The notes beneath the pieces were generated by a model that did not search any database, was not told the origin of the DNA, and saw nothing but the letters and a program-made list of their open reading frames with translations. Of a stretch of DNA of 64,000 nt, positions 23,470 through 34,800 are shown piece after piece (the stretch's first letter is position 1; each line of letters opens with the position of its first letter). The position numbers were made by a program, and so were the translations under genes. Origin of the DNA: Liolophura sinensis (Eukaryota > Mollusca > Polyplacophora > Chitonida > Chitonidae); the NCBI RefSeq assembly GCF_032854445.1, contig NC_088302.1, positions 44,244,645 through 44,308,644 of the forward strand. Reading direction: 5' to 3'.

Positions 23470-25795
23470 TTGTATGTTTCCCCACCTTTCTCTATCCCCA
23501 CATGCTGTATGTTTCCCCACCTTTCTCTATACCCACTTTCCTGACTGTCCATCTTTCTGTTTCTGTACTTCCCTCTAAGGTAATTTACCCAGTTGTCAGT
23601 CTTTCAGTTGCTTCACTTTCCTTTATCCCCAGTGCCCTGAATGTCAATCTTTGTGATGTATATCTTTTAGCATCCCCTATCCATCTTTCTGTCTATATTT
23701 CTACCATCTCTTTAGCATCCATGTTGATCTGTTATCTGTTTGATGTTGAATGTCGGTCTTCCTGGATCTCCACTTGATCTCCACCTGACTGTCGGTTTTC
23801 TATATCACTCTTTGCTTCAGTTTTTTTATTTGACTGTTGTTTTCGCCCTGTTCAAGAATATTTGACCTATACGATGGCGGCCAGCAATATGGTGGGAGAA
23901 AAACCGGGTAGAACACGGGGGAAAACCATCCGCTATCTGTCTGTGTCGTCAGCAGTGTGACCTCCTATGTTTCTGTGTACCTTTTTCCTCATTGCTATTT
24001 GTCTGTATCTCCAGCAGTGTGACTTCCCATGTTTCTGTGTACCTTTTTCCTCATTGCTATTTGTCTGTATCTCCAGCAGTGTGACCTCCCATGTTTCTGT
24101 GTACCTTTTTCTTTGTTGCTATCTGTCTGTGTCACCAGCAGTGTGACCTCCTATGTTTCTGTGTACCTTTTTCTTTGTTGCTATCTGTCTGTATCTCCAG
24201 CAGTGTTTCCCATGTTTCTGTTTCCCCCACTTCCTGTACCTTTAACTGCCTGACTGTCCATCTTTCTGTTTTCCTATCTTTCTCAGTTTCTGTTCCCAGC
24301 TCAGTGGCTGTCAGTCTTGCTGTTTGCTCACCTTCTTGTATCCCCACTGGCCAGCTGCCTGTCTTTCCTGTATCACCAGTTCCATGACTCCATCTTTCTG
24401 TTCCCCCACCTTCATGTACACCCCAGTTACATGACTTTCCATCTTTCTCTGGCCCCATTTTCCTCTATCCCCAGTTGCATGACTGTCCATCTTTCTGTTA
24501 TCCCCAGCTTCCAGTATACCCAGTTGAATGACTGCCCATCTTTCTGTTTCCCCACCTTCATGTATCTCTTCCCAGCTTTGTGACTATCTAATTCCCTGGC
24601 TACCCATCTTTCTGTTTGCAACACCTTCCTGTATCCCCTGCTGCCTGGTTAAGCATCTGTTTTCCTTTTCTCCTGTTTAACCAGTTCCCTGACTGCCCAC
24701 CTTTGTACTTCCTCATGTTCCTGTTTCCCCAGCTGCCTGGCTACCCATCTTTCTGTTTCTGTGTTTTCCTGTATCCCCAGCTCTCTGGCTACCCGTCTTT
24801 CTATTTCCTCACGTCACCAGGTGTAATTAATCTTGCTGTATTCCCATTGTTCCCCATTTTCTGTTTTCCCATTCTCCTGTGTAACCAGTTCCCTGACTGT
24901 CCATCTTTCTACTTCCTCAAATCCCTGTTTCCTCAGCTGCAAGGCTATCCATCTTCCTGTATCCCCAGCTCTCTGGCTACCAATCTTTCTATTTCCTCAC
25001 GTCACCAGGTGTAATTGATCTTGCTGTATTCCCATTGTTGCCCATTTTCTGTTTTCCCATTCTCCTGTATAACCAGTTCCCTGACTGTCCATCTTTCTAC
25101 TTCCTCACCTCCAGGTTTCCTCAGCTGCAAGGCTATCCATCTTCCTGTATCCCCAGCTATCTGGCTACCCGTCTTTCTATTTCCTCACGTCACCAGGTGT
25201 AATTGATCTTGCTGTATTCCCATTGTTGCCCATTTTCTGTTTTCCCATTCTCCTGTATAACTAGTTCCCTGACTCCATCTTTCTACTTTTTCACCTCCCT
25301 GTTTCCTCAGCTGCAAGGCTATCCATCTTCCTGTATCCCCAGCTCTCTGGCTACCGATCTTTCTATTTCCTCCCCTCACCACGTGTAATTGATCTTGCTT
25401 TATTCCCATTGTTGCCCATTTTTGGTTTTCCCATTCTCCTGTATAACCAGTTCCCTGACTGTCCATCTTTCTACTTCCTCACCTCCAGGTTTCCTCAGCT
25501 GCAAGGCTATCCATCTTCCTGTATCACTAGCTGTCTGGCTGTCAATCTTTATGTTTACCCTGCTGCCTGGCTACCCATATTTCTGTAAATCTGTTTCTCC
25601 GTTTTCCTGTATAACCAATTCCCTGACTGTCCATTTTAGTGTTTCTCTGCTTTCCTGTATCACCACCTGTCTGACTGGCCATCTTTCTTTTTCCCTATTC
25701 TCCTGTATCCTCACCTGCCTTGCTACCCATTTTTCTGTTTCTCCATTTGGTTGTATGCCCAAATGCCGAACTGCCCGTCTTTCTCCATTCCAATA
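23470..25795. repeat. 2.3-kb pyrimidine-rich tandem repeat field
   Basis: The plus strand is strongly C/T-biased and built from CTGACTGTCCATCTTTCTG-like phrases. Higher-order repeats are visible: a 62-bp unit repeated 4-5 times at 23937-24230 (CAGCAGTGTGACCTCCCATG core) and a 186-188-bp unit repeated 3-4 times at about 24800-25520 (GTGTAATTGATCTTGCTGTA core). Many short open frames on both strands come from the repetition and are not genes. Confidence 0.85.
23822..23945 (-). mobile_element. SINE family A, 3' part
   Basis: Reversed tail TTTATTTGACTGTTGTTTTC, then GCCCTGTTCAAGAATATTTG, GGCGGCCAGCAATATGGTGG and GGGGGAAAACCATCCGC. It is inserted within, or at the start of, the pyrimidine-rich repeat field. 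Confidence 0.75.
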
Positions 25796-27501
25796 ATCAT
25801 CGAGTTATCATACAGGCCTTATGTTTGACATGACCAATGTTTAACTCCATTGTTTTAGTTGACGCTGTCAGACGCATTCATTTGTTTCTCTCGGTCAAAC
25901 AGCGAAACATTCGGGAACTGCTCACTTGCCTCATGTGAGCTTTCAGCACTAATCAGTCAATCAGAAGTCTGCATTGCACGCATGGGGTTGGTCTTTCCGT
26001 GCTGCAGCATTACATTTTGAAAGAATATATGCTTAATATATGCCTCTGTATAATATGATCATAACCTCTGTTTCAGTTCCCTAGTTATCCTTGTGTTAAA
26101 GTGAAGATAAAGTCATTCACTAAAGTTGAATTGATTAATAAAGTAGTTTTCCAAAAATGTTCAATAAATATTTAAAAATTCTACACCTCTTATCAACAAA
26201 ATAAACAGCAAGTGGTCGTCAGTACCAAACAACAATGGTGACTCCAATTTGCCATGTTATAGCTGGCCACAGACACCCATTAATTTTACATAAGCGACAA
26301 TGTTAACGTTTAGCGCTGTAGCTCAGTCAAAACATTCCGTGGCAAATAAACTTTGGTGCATACCTGGCCCAGCCTGTGAGGAAGAGGCCATAAAAATCTT
26401 GACATAGGTTGACCGTCAAAATCTGGACCTTCATATGACGGCAGCTGGGACGTGTGCCTAGCAACTCCAAGGGAACGTCATACCCAGCCTCATCACCCCC
26501 TGTCTCCTTGTGTCCTCTCGCCCAGACTTTCAAATTTTCATCATTAAAATTCATACCTGCCCAAACCTTAGACAATTTCCAACATTTTGGTATCAAGCAT
26601 GCACCTTTACACCAAAAACGGGAGGCTGGCAGCAAAAAAAGACTCTGTTCGGAAGTTGTAATGAGAGTCTGTGTCCAGCTATCTAGATCTAACCAAGGAG
26701 CTCTCCCGTACCGTCTGTACAATGCCATTGAGGTAATACACACAGAAACGCCTGATACCCAACCAAAGAATATCAGTTCAGTTCCGTTTTCAAAGGGCCG
26801 AAGTTTCTTTTAGTCTGGCTTTCGGCCTGGGTGATCTTTGTGGGCACAAGCGTCGTATATTAGCAGTCCTCGACCTGCGTGGGTGTAAGCATTAGACCTA
26901 GCTCGCTGTACCGACATCAGGGAATTCATCGAATATAGTAGGACCTACTATGAAAAAAAAAACTCCGTTAAAAATTAACGGAGTCTACTCCGCTGCTGTT
27001 TACTCCGCGATTTTAATAGTAGTACTCCGTCAAAAACTGTGGACTAACTCCGTTAACACATATCCCATCAACGGAGTTTTTACACTAACGGAGTGCACTC
27101 CGCTGAGACATTTTACATCTGGTGTGTTTCGGTCATTTGGTGAACAAAGCCCTCTCATGATTGGCTGGATATTCCGCTGCTTGATGAACAATGTTGGGCC
27201 ACCATGTATAAGGTAAGTACATGTATCATATATACTTAAATTTTGCACAAATTTTGCATTATACTAGGTTATAATAGGTTTACACTCAGTCCTTAAACAA
27301 GCAGTCCACTAAATTAACTATGTGAGGCCCCATATACATGTGCAATTTCACCACAGTGAAGTTAACATGTTTTGTAACATTTTTTTGTTAACTATCATGG
27401 TGGCACAATTTTCTGTTATTATTTTTCATAACCTGTAATGAATAACATAAGGAATGAGTGTTCTTGTGTTTGGGACAGCGTGACTTCAGACGCAAATTAC
27501 G

Positions 27502-27539
27502 TTATGTCCTAACGAAATTCCCTTTTTATTCTTCTTCAG
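27502..27539 (+). repeat. 38-bp direct repeat, copy 1
   Basis: Begins TTATGTCC and ends TTTTTATTCTTCTTCAG. It differs at one position from 28282-28319, 780 bp away. Both copies end like a 3' splice site (polypyrimidine plus CAG). Confidence 0.85.
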
Positions 27540-28281
27540 GTATGTAATCATGCAGATTCCTTTAGCCATATGATAGTTGTTGAATGCATAGTTACTTGTA
27601 TAGTCATGCCGAATGAGCACATCGTTGTATTAATTAGTAGATTAGCTTACAAAGTAGTTGTCTATTGGTCATCTTCAGACGTCGTTGTTGTTTCCATTTA
27701 ATTAACATTACGTAATGTTACGCTTCGTATGCGCTAGATTTCTGATTGAAATAACAGTAGTTTCAGTTCAGTATATTTAACGATAGTTGTGTCTTTTAAT
27801 AGTTTGTAACTCAAGTAAAGCTAGATAGAAAGCCTGAGTGGCTTAGAGGAATATTTCCTTACGTACTTCGTAGTAGAAATCCACGAATGTGTGCAATGTC
27901 AAAAGTATGTAAACAAGGGGGATAACTCCTGGTGGAATACGCTCAACAGGGGCGACTACTTTTGTTGGAATAATGGAAATAAGGGGCTTAACTCTAAATG
28001 TCAAAAGACAATACGTGTCTGGAAAGTGCAATATATTGTAACTTTCTTTATTTTTGTTCCAAAACTGTTTAGGGGTTTTGCAGGGTTAACAATTGTATAT
28101 ATATACATAGATTTATTTCATTTAGTTCATATTTGTGCAAAGCAAACTCATGTCACAATTCATTTGAACACATTGTATTACTTTATTTCACTTAATTTAC
28201 AGTATCCCATGAAAATTATGATTTGTTGCTATTTAAATCGTGCACTCTTTTAACATCCTTGAGACGATCGCTACGTTTTGA

Positions 28282-28319
28282 TTATGTCCTTACGAAATTC
28301 CCTTTTTATTCTTCTTCAG
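28282..28319 (+). repeat. 38-bp direct repeat, copy 2
   Basis: Same as 27502-27539 except for one base (CCTTACG for CCTAACG). The sequences flanking the two copies are not obviously alike. Confidence 0.85.
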
Positions 28320-28856
28320 AATAAAGCCATGTGAACTTTATACAGTGTGTCATCTGGGCCTTTTACAGCTACACAACATGAACTCATCTAATCGTCTGCA
28401 TTGATATTAACTCTACTGTGTAAATATTTATAGTGTAAACATCAGAATGAATATTAAGTAATAGATGCCGTTAACCGTAGGACCTGTATCTAAGCTACAA
28501 TGTGCCACCCAACATTGGTTAAGATTCATCACCGAGTTGTATTTTTATCTGTACCGTTATCCATTAAAACTGTAGCCATTGGTAAAAACAGTGTACTTGA
28601 TGTGTAGTATTTAATCGGTCAACATTAAAGAGACAAGTTAGAGACCTTCAGCTGAACACAGGTACACAGAGTAGCATATGAGTTTCCAGCATTCCCTGTT
28701 AGCCTTGGAAGCGATTAAAATATCAAGTCACATTTTATTGCTGGTCACATGACACCAGTCACACTCGCGCACGTGCAGAACGGGTTTCCCGCTAGTCTGA
28801 AATTATTTCGTCGTGTGAAATCATATCGAGGAGTTTACCGAGTCGTCCGGGAAAAA

Positions 28857-28884
28857 ATGTCAGTGCTTACTCTAGGCGGAGAAG
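28857..28884 (+). CDS. Possible first coding exon, MSVLTLGGE
   Basis: An ATG preceded by AAAAA, after a relatively CpG-rich leader (28765-28850), reads MSVLTLGGE plus one base and then meets a perfect GTAAGT donor. This looks like a short first exon, but no downstream exon was identified, so the gene is unknown. The site lies inside the candidate ACTCCGTT element. Confidence 0.25.
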
Positions 28885-29239
28885 GTAAGTCCACGTATCT
28901 CCAAAACCCTATTTTAGTCCGATCGGGCGTTCAGAAAAAAAAATCCGAGCTGCGGGGGGCGGGATCAGAAAATCGTCCTGTTTAACCAGCAGTACCTATG
29001 TGACGAGTCCTCAATGTTTAGCATTATAGTGACGTAGATGCACAGAATCTTATTTATGTATATATTGTTGAGGTGCAGTTGTACATGTAACATACATGGG
29101 AGTAATCACTATACATCAACATTGATATGTATATGTTGCAATAGTATGTTTGCAAATTGTCTGTAGAAATAAGCCTAAATGCTAGAAAACTGTTGACCGG
29201 TTCTCCATTTCCCGTTTCATCCTTGCGGGCCTTGACGAG

Positions 29240-29263
29240 TGACGTCATTAACGAGTGACGTCA
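29240..29263 (+). promoter_or_regulatory. Pair of CRE-like TGACGTCA sites
   Basis: Perfect TGACGTCA at 29240-29247 and 29256-29263, within a tandemly repeated 16-bp unit ACGAGTGACGTCATYA and next to CpG-rich CACGCGCG. CREB/ATF-type factors bind this palindrome; function here is inferred. Confidence 0.4.
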
Positions 29264-30332
29264 TCAGGTCACGCGCGTTTCTCATAGAAAGCTGTCTGCT
29301 CGTTTTGGAAGAGTGAGGTGACAGAACTTTAGGCCTTATTGAAATGATAGTTTGTCCACTGTTTAAGAAGTTCGACTGCTTTACGTAAGGTCATGTATTA
29401 CATGGTAAGCAAGTTGTTTTTTTTTTTTTACCAGCGGTATTATTTCACGCGAAAGTGTGTTTTTCATGAAAGGTTCGGATAGCTCGTTGTCCACAGAACT
29501 CTTCGTATGACGTATTGACTGATCATTCGAGCGAGATTAACGAGCTTCAATTTGGCATATACGTCGCCGGTAAAGCCTGCCCATTATTACCATTTCGATA
29601 ATGGAGGAACCGATCAAAGGTTACCGAAGACCAAAACGGTGACTTTGTCACCGGTGATCGGCCACGCAATAACCAGTCCAGCAGTTCGGTGGAGGTTCAG
29701 CGGGTACTCAACTGGCAAACTGAGACCGATCAGCGGTCACGCTATTATCAAAATGATCTTGAGGGACCGGTGAAATTGTGCTTTCCAACATAAATACCGG
29801 TGTTCATTTTAGCAAGTTTATCGGTACACGATTGAATGTAAACTGTTACCATACTAAGTTGCCGTCTGGGTCTTATTTAAGTCACTTCACGTCTGAGGAT
29901 AGTCAACAATAAAGGAAACGCATTTTATAGCGTAAGTTAACTACCCGAGACCTTTAGTATGTTTGGTGTGATACATATGTGCAGAAATTGTATTACTGCA
30001 ATTATCTTATTTTTCAAATACCTACAGTTTAATGTTTACAACATAGTGTATGGTAAGGAGAAAGTACCGAACAGAGTGAAGGAAATAGCCTATACCAGAT
30101 CCTAAGAAGATATCAAGAACAGGATTAATTGCATTTTTCTTTTACGCTGTAAATATATTTGGCAATTATAAATATGCTTATTCCAGGCACTTCTAGTGCA
30201 TTGTTTTGCAGGAACTGTTAATATGTATCTTTTGTTTTAGTTTTTGGTAAATAACTTAGAAGCAGTAGTTAATAATTTTTTTGCACAGTTTGTAAGAGCT
30301 ACTGCCCCTTGTATTAGTACGTTTTATCTTCT

Positions 30333-30357
30333 GGCGTTCTGAAAACTTCTTTCAGAA
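30333..30357. repeat. Perfect 10-bp hairpin
   Basis: CGTTCTGAAA and TTTCAGAACG are exact complements separated by ACTTC, and flanking TCTTCT/AGAAGA extends the stem. It slightly recalls a histone 3' stem-loop, but stem and loop lengths differ and no histone ORF is nearby. Confidence 0.6.
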
Positions 30358-32962
30358 CGAAGAAGAAAGAATAAAAGATTCTTTTATGTAGCCTGACTAT
30401 ACCTAGTTTCAAAATGTATAAATGTATTAAACCTAACCCATCCACGGCCGTCTAGCTGCCCTGTTGTAAGCATAGGCGGAGATTCAGCTGGCGTTTCAAG
30501 GGTTATTATATGTCACTCTGGAGTAGTTCTGTAGATTGAAATATAATTAATTTGAAGCATGACAAATTATTCCAGAAGTATGGCTTGTCCATGTTTATTC
30601 TTAACCCTTGTCCTGTCTGGTATATATGCCTGCCTATGCTTACAACAGGGCAGTTACACGGTCATGGCAGGACCAGTGTTAAACTTTCAATGCATCATTT
30701 GTTTTGACTGCTTGGTCATATGTATCATTTTGTTTTTCATTTGCATTCAGACTCAATTTTCTGTTTAAATTTTCTTTTACATAGATTATATATATTTTGT
30801 AAGCAATCATTGATTTGTCTGTTTGTAAATTTTCTTTTAGACAAATTTTCGTCCACTTTCATGTGTGTGACAGCTGTGCCGAAGCCTCTTTACTGCTTTT
30901 TTTGCCCAACCAGTTTTTTCTCCATCAATTTTTTTTATTTTAACCACTAATATCTGTCCTTCGGCTTTCTGTGCAAATCGATTGCCAAGACGTCATGATA
31001 AGAATAACCCAAAATCATCTCATGATCAACCGCTCATTCGCTTGTATCGTCGCGTGTCGAATCGCTCGACCGTTCGTCCATCTGTAACATTTTTGTTTCG
31101 GGTACATTATTTTTTTTGCCAGAAGCCATTGCTTTTTACCTGTTTTTTGTTTGTCCTTTGGTTGGTTTGTTTGTGCGTGCGTGTGTGTGTTTTCATCTGT
31201 AAATTGTTTTTAGGTACTTTGCAATAGTTGTATTAGTGTCAAATTTTCATTATGGATGTTAGCTAGGATGCTTTGCACAAGATTGCCATTTCTTTGAATT
31301 TTTCAGTATTCTGTTCTGTCCAGAATACTCTGTCACTCTAAAGTGAATCAACATCTATAAACAGATTAATAAAACTGTAAAACCTGATTTGTTTTTGTTT
31401 TGTTAGATAATTTCATTATCTTATACATGTAATTTAGTGTGTCTGCAGATAAGGAAATAGGCACATTTTAGTGATGTACATGTAGTCCTGATGAATTTAA
31501 ATTAATTACTGGCTTGACAGATTGATACTTGACTGATTGGTACTTGACTGATTGTTTCTTAATGAGTTTCTTGATTGATGCTTTCTGGGTTCATTGATAC
31601 TGTTTTGGTTAGATGTGCACATGGCCCTATGGTTTCGCCATAAGAAAATGACTGGTTAAACCCATTTAACCATGGTAGAGGAGTAATACACTGAACCAGC
31701 GGAGTAATACCGTGAATCAGCGGAGTACTACTGTGGCTCAGTGGAGTACTCCATTACTCCTGACAGGGGAGTTGACTGTTATTTGCTGTATGACAGTACA
31801 AACTCCTGTAACCATGGGAATGGAGTAATACCATGAATCCGCGAAGTACTACTGTAAATCAGCAGAGTACTCCGCTACTCCTGACAGCGGAGTCAACTCC
31901 GTTTTTTGTTTACTCTGCTAAATTAGCGGAGTACTCCCTCAGACACTATACAACGGAGTACTCCGTTGTTAACTCCGTTGTATTTAACGGAGTTTTTTTT
32001 TCCAGTGTATAAGATACTCTGTCGTGCAGGTTTCGGGAAGATATTTTCGGAATAAATCTGACTTTACTAAGGAAAACGCAATGCAGCGCCAAAATATTTT
32101 TGTTCGAGCAATGACTCCCGAGGCGGTTTCCTTGCTAGTTCACCTGGCTAGTTACTGCAGTCTCCTGCCGAACATGTACGCATTGTGACACGGGCAGCCG
32201 TTCTCACCAGGGTCATAAATGTGTGGTACAAAGTGCATCAGTTTAACACTTAAACTAACCGGAAAATCCGATTTATTGCATCGATATTTGTCTATCCACT
32301 ATACGAGACCTCACTGACAACCGAGGGCCAATATAGGTTTTTTGACGTGACAGGCAATTATCACGTGACATTTTCAGCGCTAGTGATTGGCCAAGTTCAT
32401 ACGGGCTTCTTCAGCGAGGCTACTCGGAGTGAGTTGTCTGTCGGTGCCATATCCCCAATGCTGAACTTCATATTCTCGACTTTCAAAACTTTATAGAGTT
32501 TTTTTTTTTTACACATTCTTCTGTGATAACTGTTTCATATATCCTTTTTAGATATATGAAATCTAAGTACATAGATTAGCACATGTACCATACGAACAGT
32601 TCCAGAAATTCTGCTGTTTGGACTTTTTTAAGTACGTGTATATACCATACTTTTCTATACATTTATGATAACGCGCTGTACGTGTGGTGTATTTTGATCA
32701 GATTCACTTAAAGGAATTGTGTAGATTGACTTGGTACTTTTGGGATGAAGACGTGTTTATAGTTCTAGGCGCACACTATATGTTGTATAGACTTTCAAAC
32801 GGACGATCGGAGGAGCAGCCAGCTTTTGCTGGATTTGAACTCACAACGATTAGTGATTTGGAATGTTACTTTTTAAGACGTAAGCCTAGACGTTTACGTC
32901 TTTCTTATAACACGTTATATTAGGTTTTATGTCTTTGTCACATGAAGTTAGTATAAGAAACA

Positions 32963-33231
32963 GGGGGCCTCCGTGGCTCAGTTGGTTAGCGCGCTAGCAC
33001 AGCGTTATGACCCAGCAGTCTCTCACCAATGCGGTCGCTGTGAGTTCAAGTCCAGCTCATGCTGGCTTCCTCTCCGGCCGTAAGTGGGAAGGTCTGGCAG
33101 CAACCTGCGGATGGTCGTGGGTTTTCCCCGGGCTCTGTCCGGTTTCCTCCCACCATAATGCTGGCCGCCGTCGTATAAGTGATATATTCTTGAGTACGTT
33201 GTAAAACACCAATCAAATAAATAAATAAATA
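32963..33231 (+). mobile_element. SINE family A, full length with target duplication
   Basis: The best copy of the commonest SINE in the window. A tRNA-derived head has an A box (TGGCTCAGTTGG) and a B box (GAGTTCAAGTCC). The body runs GCTGGCTTCCTCTCCGGCCG, GGGAAGGTCTGGCAGCAACC, GGTTTCCTCCCACCATAATG, GTATAAGTGATATATTCTTG, and the tail is (AATA)n. It is flanked by AGTATAAGAAACA (32950-32962) and AGTATATGAAACA (33232-33244), a 13-bp target duplication with one mismatch, so insertion was by target-primed reverse transcription. RNA polymerase III transcription is expected from the internal boxes. Confidence 0.95.
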
Positions 33232-33877
33232 AGTATATGAAACACTCGAACAACTCTTACAGAAATTTTGTTTTGTTTGACCTGGTATAGTACACCGTAT
33301 AAGCATATCAACCACACTGACCGCATGAAGTGTTCACGTTACATGTAGCATTATAGGACAAGATACGCATGACTAACCACTGCTATCTGGCCCTATAATG
33401 TGTCACTGTAGGTGAAATATTTGTCACGCCATGTCTACAACATAAGGCGATCCTAATTGTATAGCTGTTAACAGGTTCGTGTAAAGGTTAAGTGAGATAG
33501 GGAGAACCGGCTAATGCATGAAGGAGTTATAATTACTATGCAAGCAGTAATAATATTGGATGTTATATTATAATATCATAAACTCAAGACCTCCCTCTGG
33601 TATGGTTTCTGTATTTTTAGAGGCTGTTTATCAAAGGCTGATCTCCCTTGGTTATATACACTTATATGTGACAGTCACCCGGCTTGGCCGTGGCATACCT
33701 AATCGATCCTGCAGTACCGTTACTGTCTTTACCTGGCGGATAGATCGGGTAATGCAACCCTATCGAGCCTAGGCACAAGGTATAGCTGTGGAGCCCAATA
33801 GCATTCTGTAGGGCTTTTCTAATGCCACTGTATTGTGGCAGGTTTAGATCAGTACCGTAGGAATTCTGAGAGTCACA

Positions 33878-34733
33878 ATGGCGAACAGTGAAGAATTAGA
33901 ATCAGCTGTATTTGTTATGGACGGGGAGGAAGGTAACCTTATGGAGCAGGTAGCTCTGGAAAACGTGGGCAACATTCGTAAGGTATGCTACAAAAGCACA
34001 TCTTTGTCTTCGGCGTTAGTAGGTCGCCCAGGCGTATTCGATACGTGAAAGCAGAGCGCTAACCGTTTCCTATTCGCTTTCCTATCTCACATAGTGGTTC
34101 TGGGTCACAAATACGTGGGACTAATATAACTGTTCTATTAATCACAGCAAATACTTATTATTTTTTAGCTCTCCAAAGGATTGGGCTATTTATTATAAGT
34201 AGATTTCAGCCATGTATGTACATAATTTACATTTCATCCTTAATCATTTTAATACCATTAATATCGGATTACATGTAGCATGGTTTCAGGGGTCATGTTT
34301 TTTTTGTTTGTTTTTTTTTTTCGTCATGCATCGTATGTAGAGAGTGTTTTGGCTTTTGCTCTTAGGTTTGTTTATTTGTGTACGTCTGACCGTAGGATGA
34401 CCACCACGCATTGTTTATATACAGACTTGTAAGTATATAACGCGTTGGAGAGTTTGATCAATATGGTTGTATACTTTAGGCTTTGTGTGGGAGCGACCAA
34501 GCATGCTCTTTGTGTATATATGACTATATGTCAGGCGGTTAATTATTCGTGGATCGATGTAGTAGCTCCACTAACAGTGACAGAACGTGCTGTCTACGTC
34601 ATTCTGTGTTATCCAGGTGTCCTGGCATACGTCAGTCTTCGGAAAACAGTAACTTATATAAACCATTGCGAAAATTCTAATGACTTAATAATTTTTTGGG
34701 AAGGATGCAGTAAAACTTATGGAAGGCTGATTA

Positions 34734-34800
<67 letters not shown>

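Larger units (their letters stand above)
26946..32007. mobile_element. Candidate 5-kb TIR element with ACTCCGTT subterminal repeats
   Basis: The left end reads GAAAAAAAAAACTCCGTTAA. The right end, reversed, reads GGAAAAAAAAACTCCGTTAA preceded by CACT. Inside both ends, ACTCCGTT/AACGGAGT words recur in both orientations, over about 180 bp on the left (26960-27115) and 340 bp on the right (31665-32000). Such arrays of subterminal motifs are typical transposase-binding regions of DNA transposons. No transposase is recognisable in between. The alternative is two separate MITEs of one family about 4.5 kb apart. No clear target duplication was found. Confidence 0.5.

Noticed and set aside
24132-25800. 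Several ORFs of 60-135 codons in the pyrimidine-rich field
   Set aside because: The same peptides recur with the DNA repeat on both strands and no coding constraint is seen.
26327-26813. Overlapping ORFs of 138 and 119 codons on opposite strands
   Set aside because: No recognisable domain, no ATG or splice context, and mutually exclusive frames of similar quality.
30333-30357. Histone-type 3' stem-loop
   Set aside because: The stem is 10 bp with a 5-nt loop rather than 6 bp and 4 nt, and no histone gene lies upstream.
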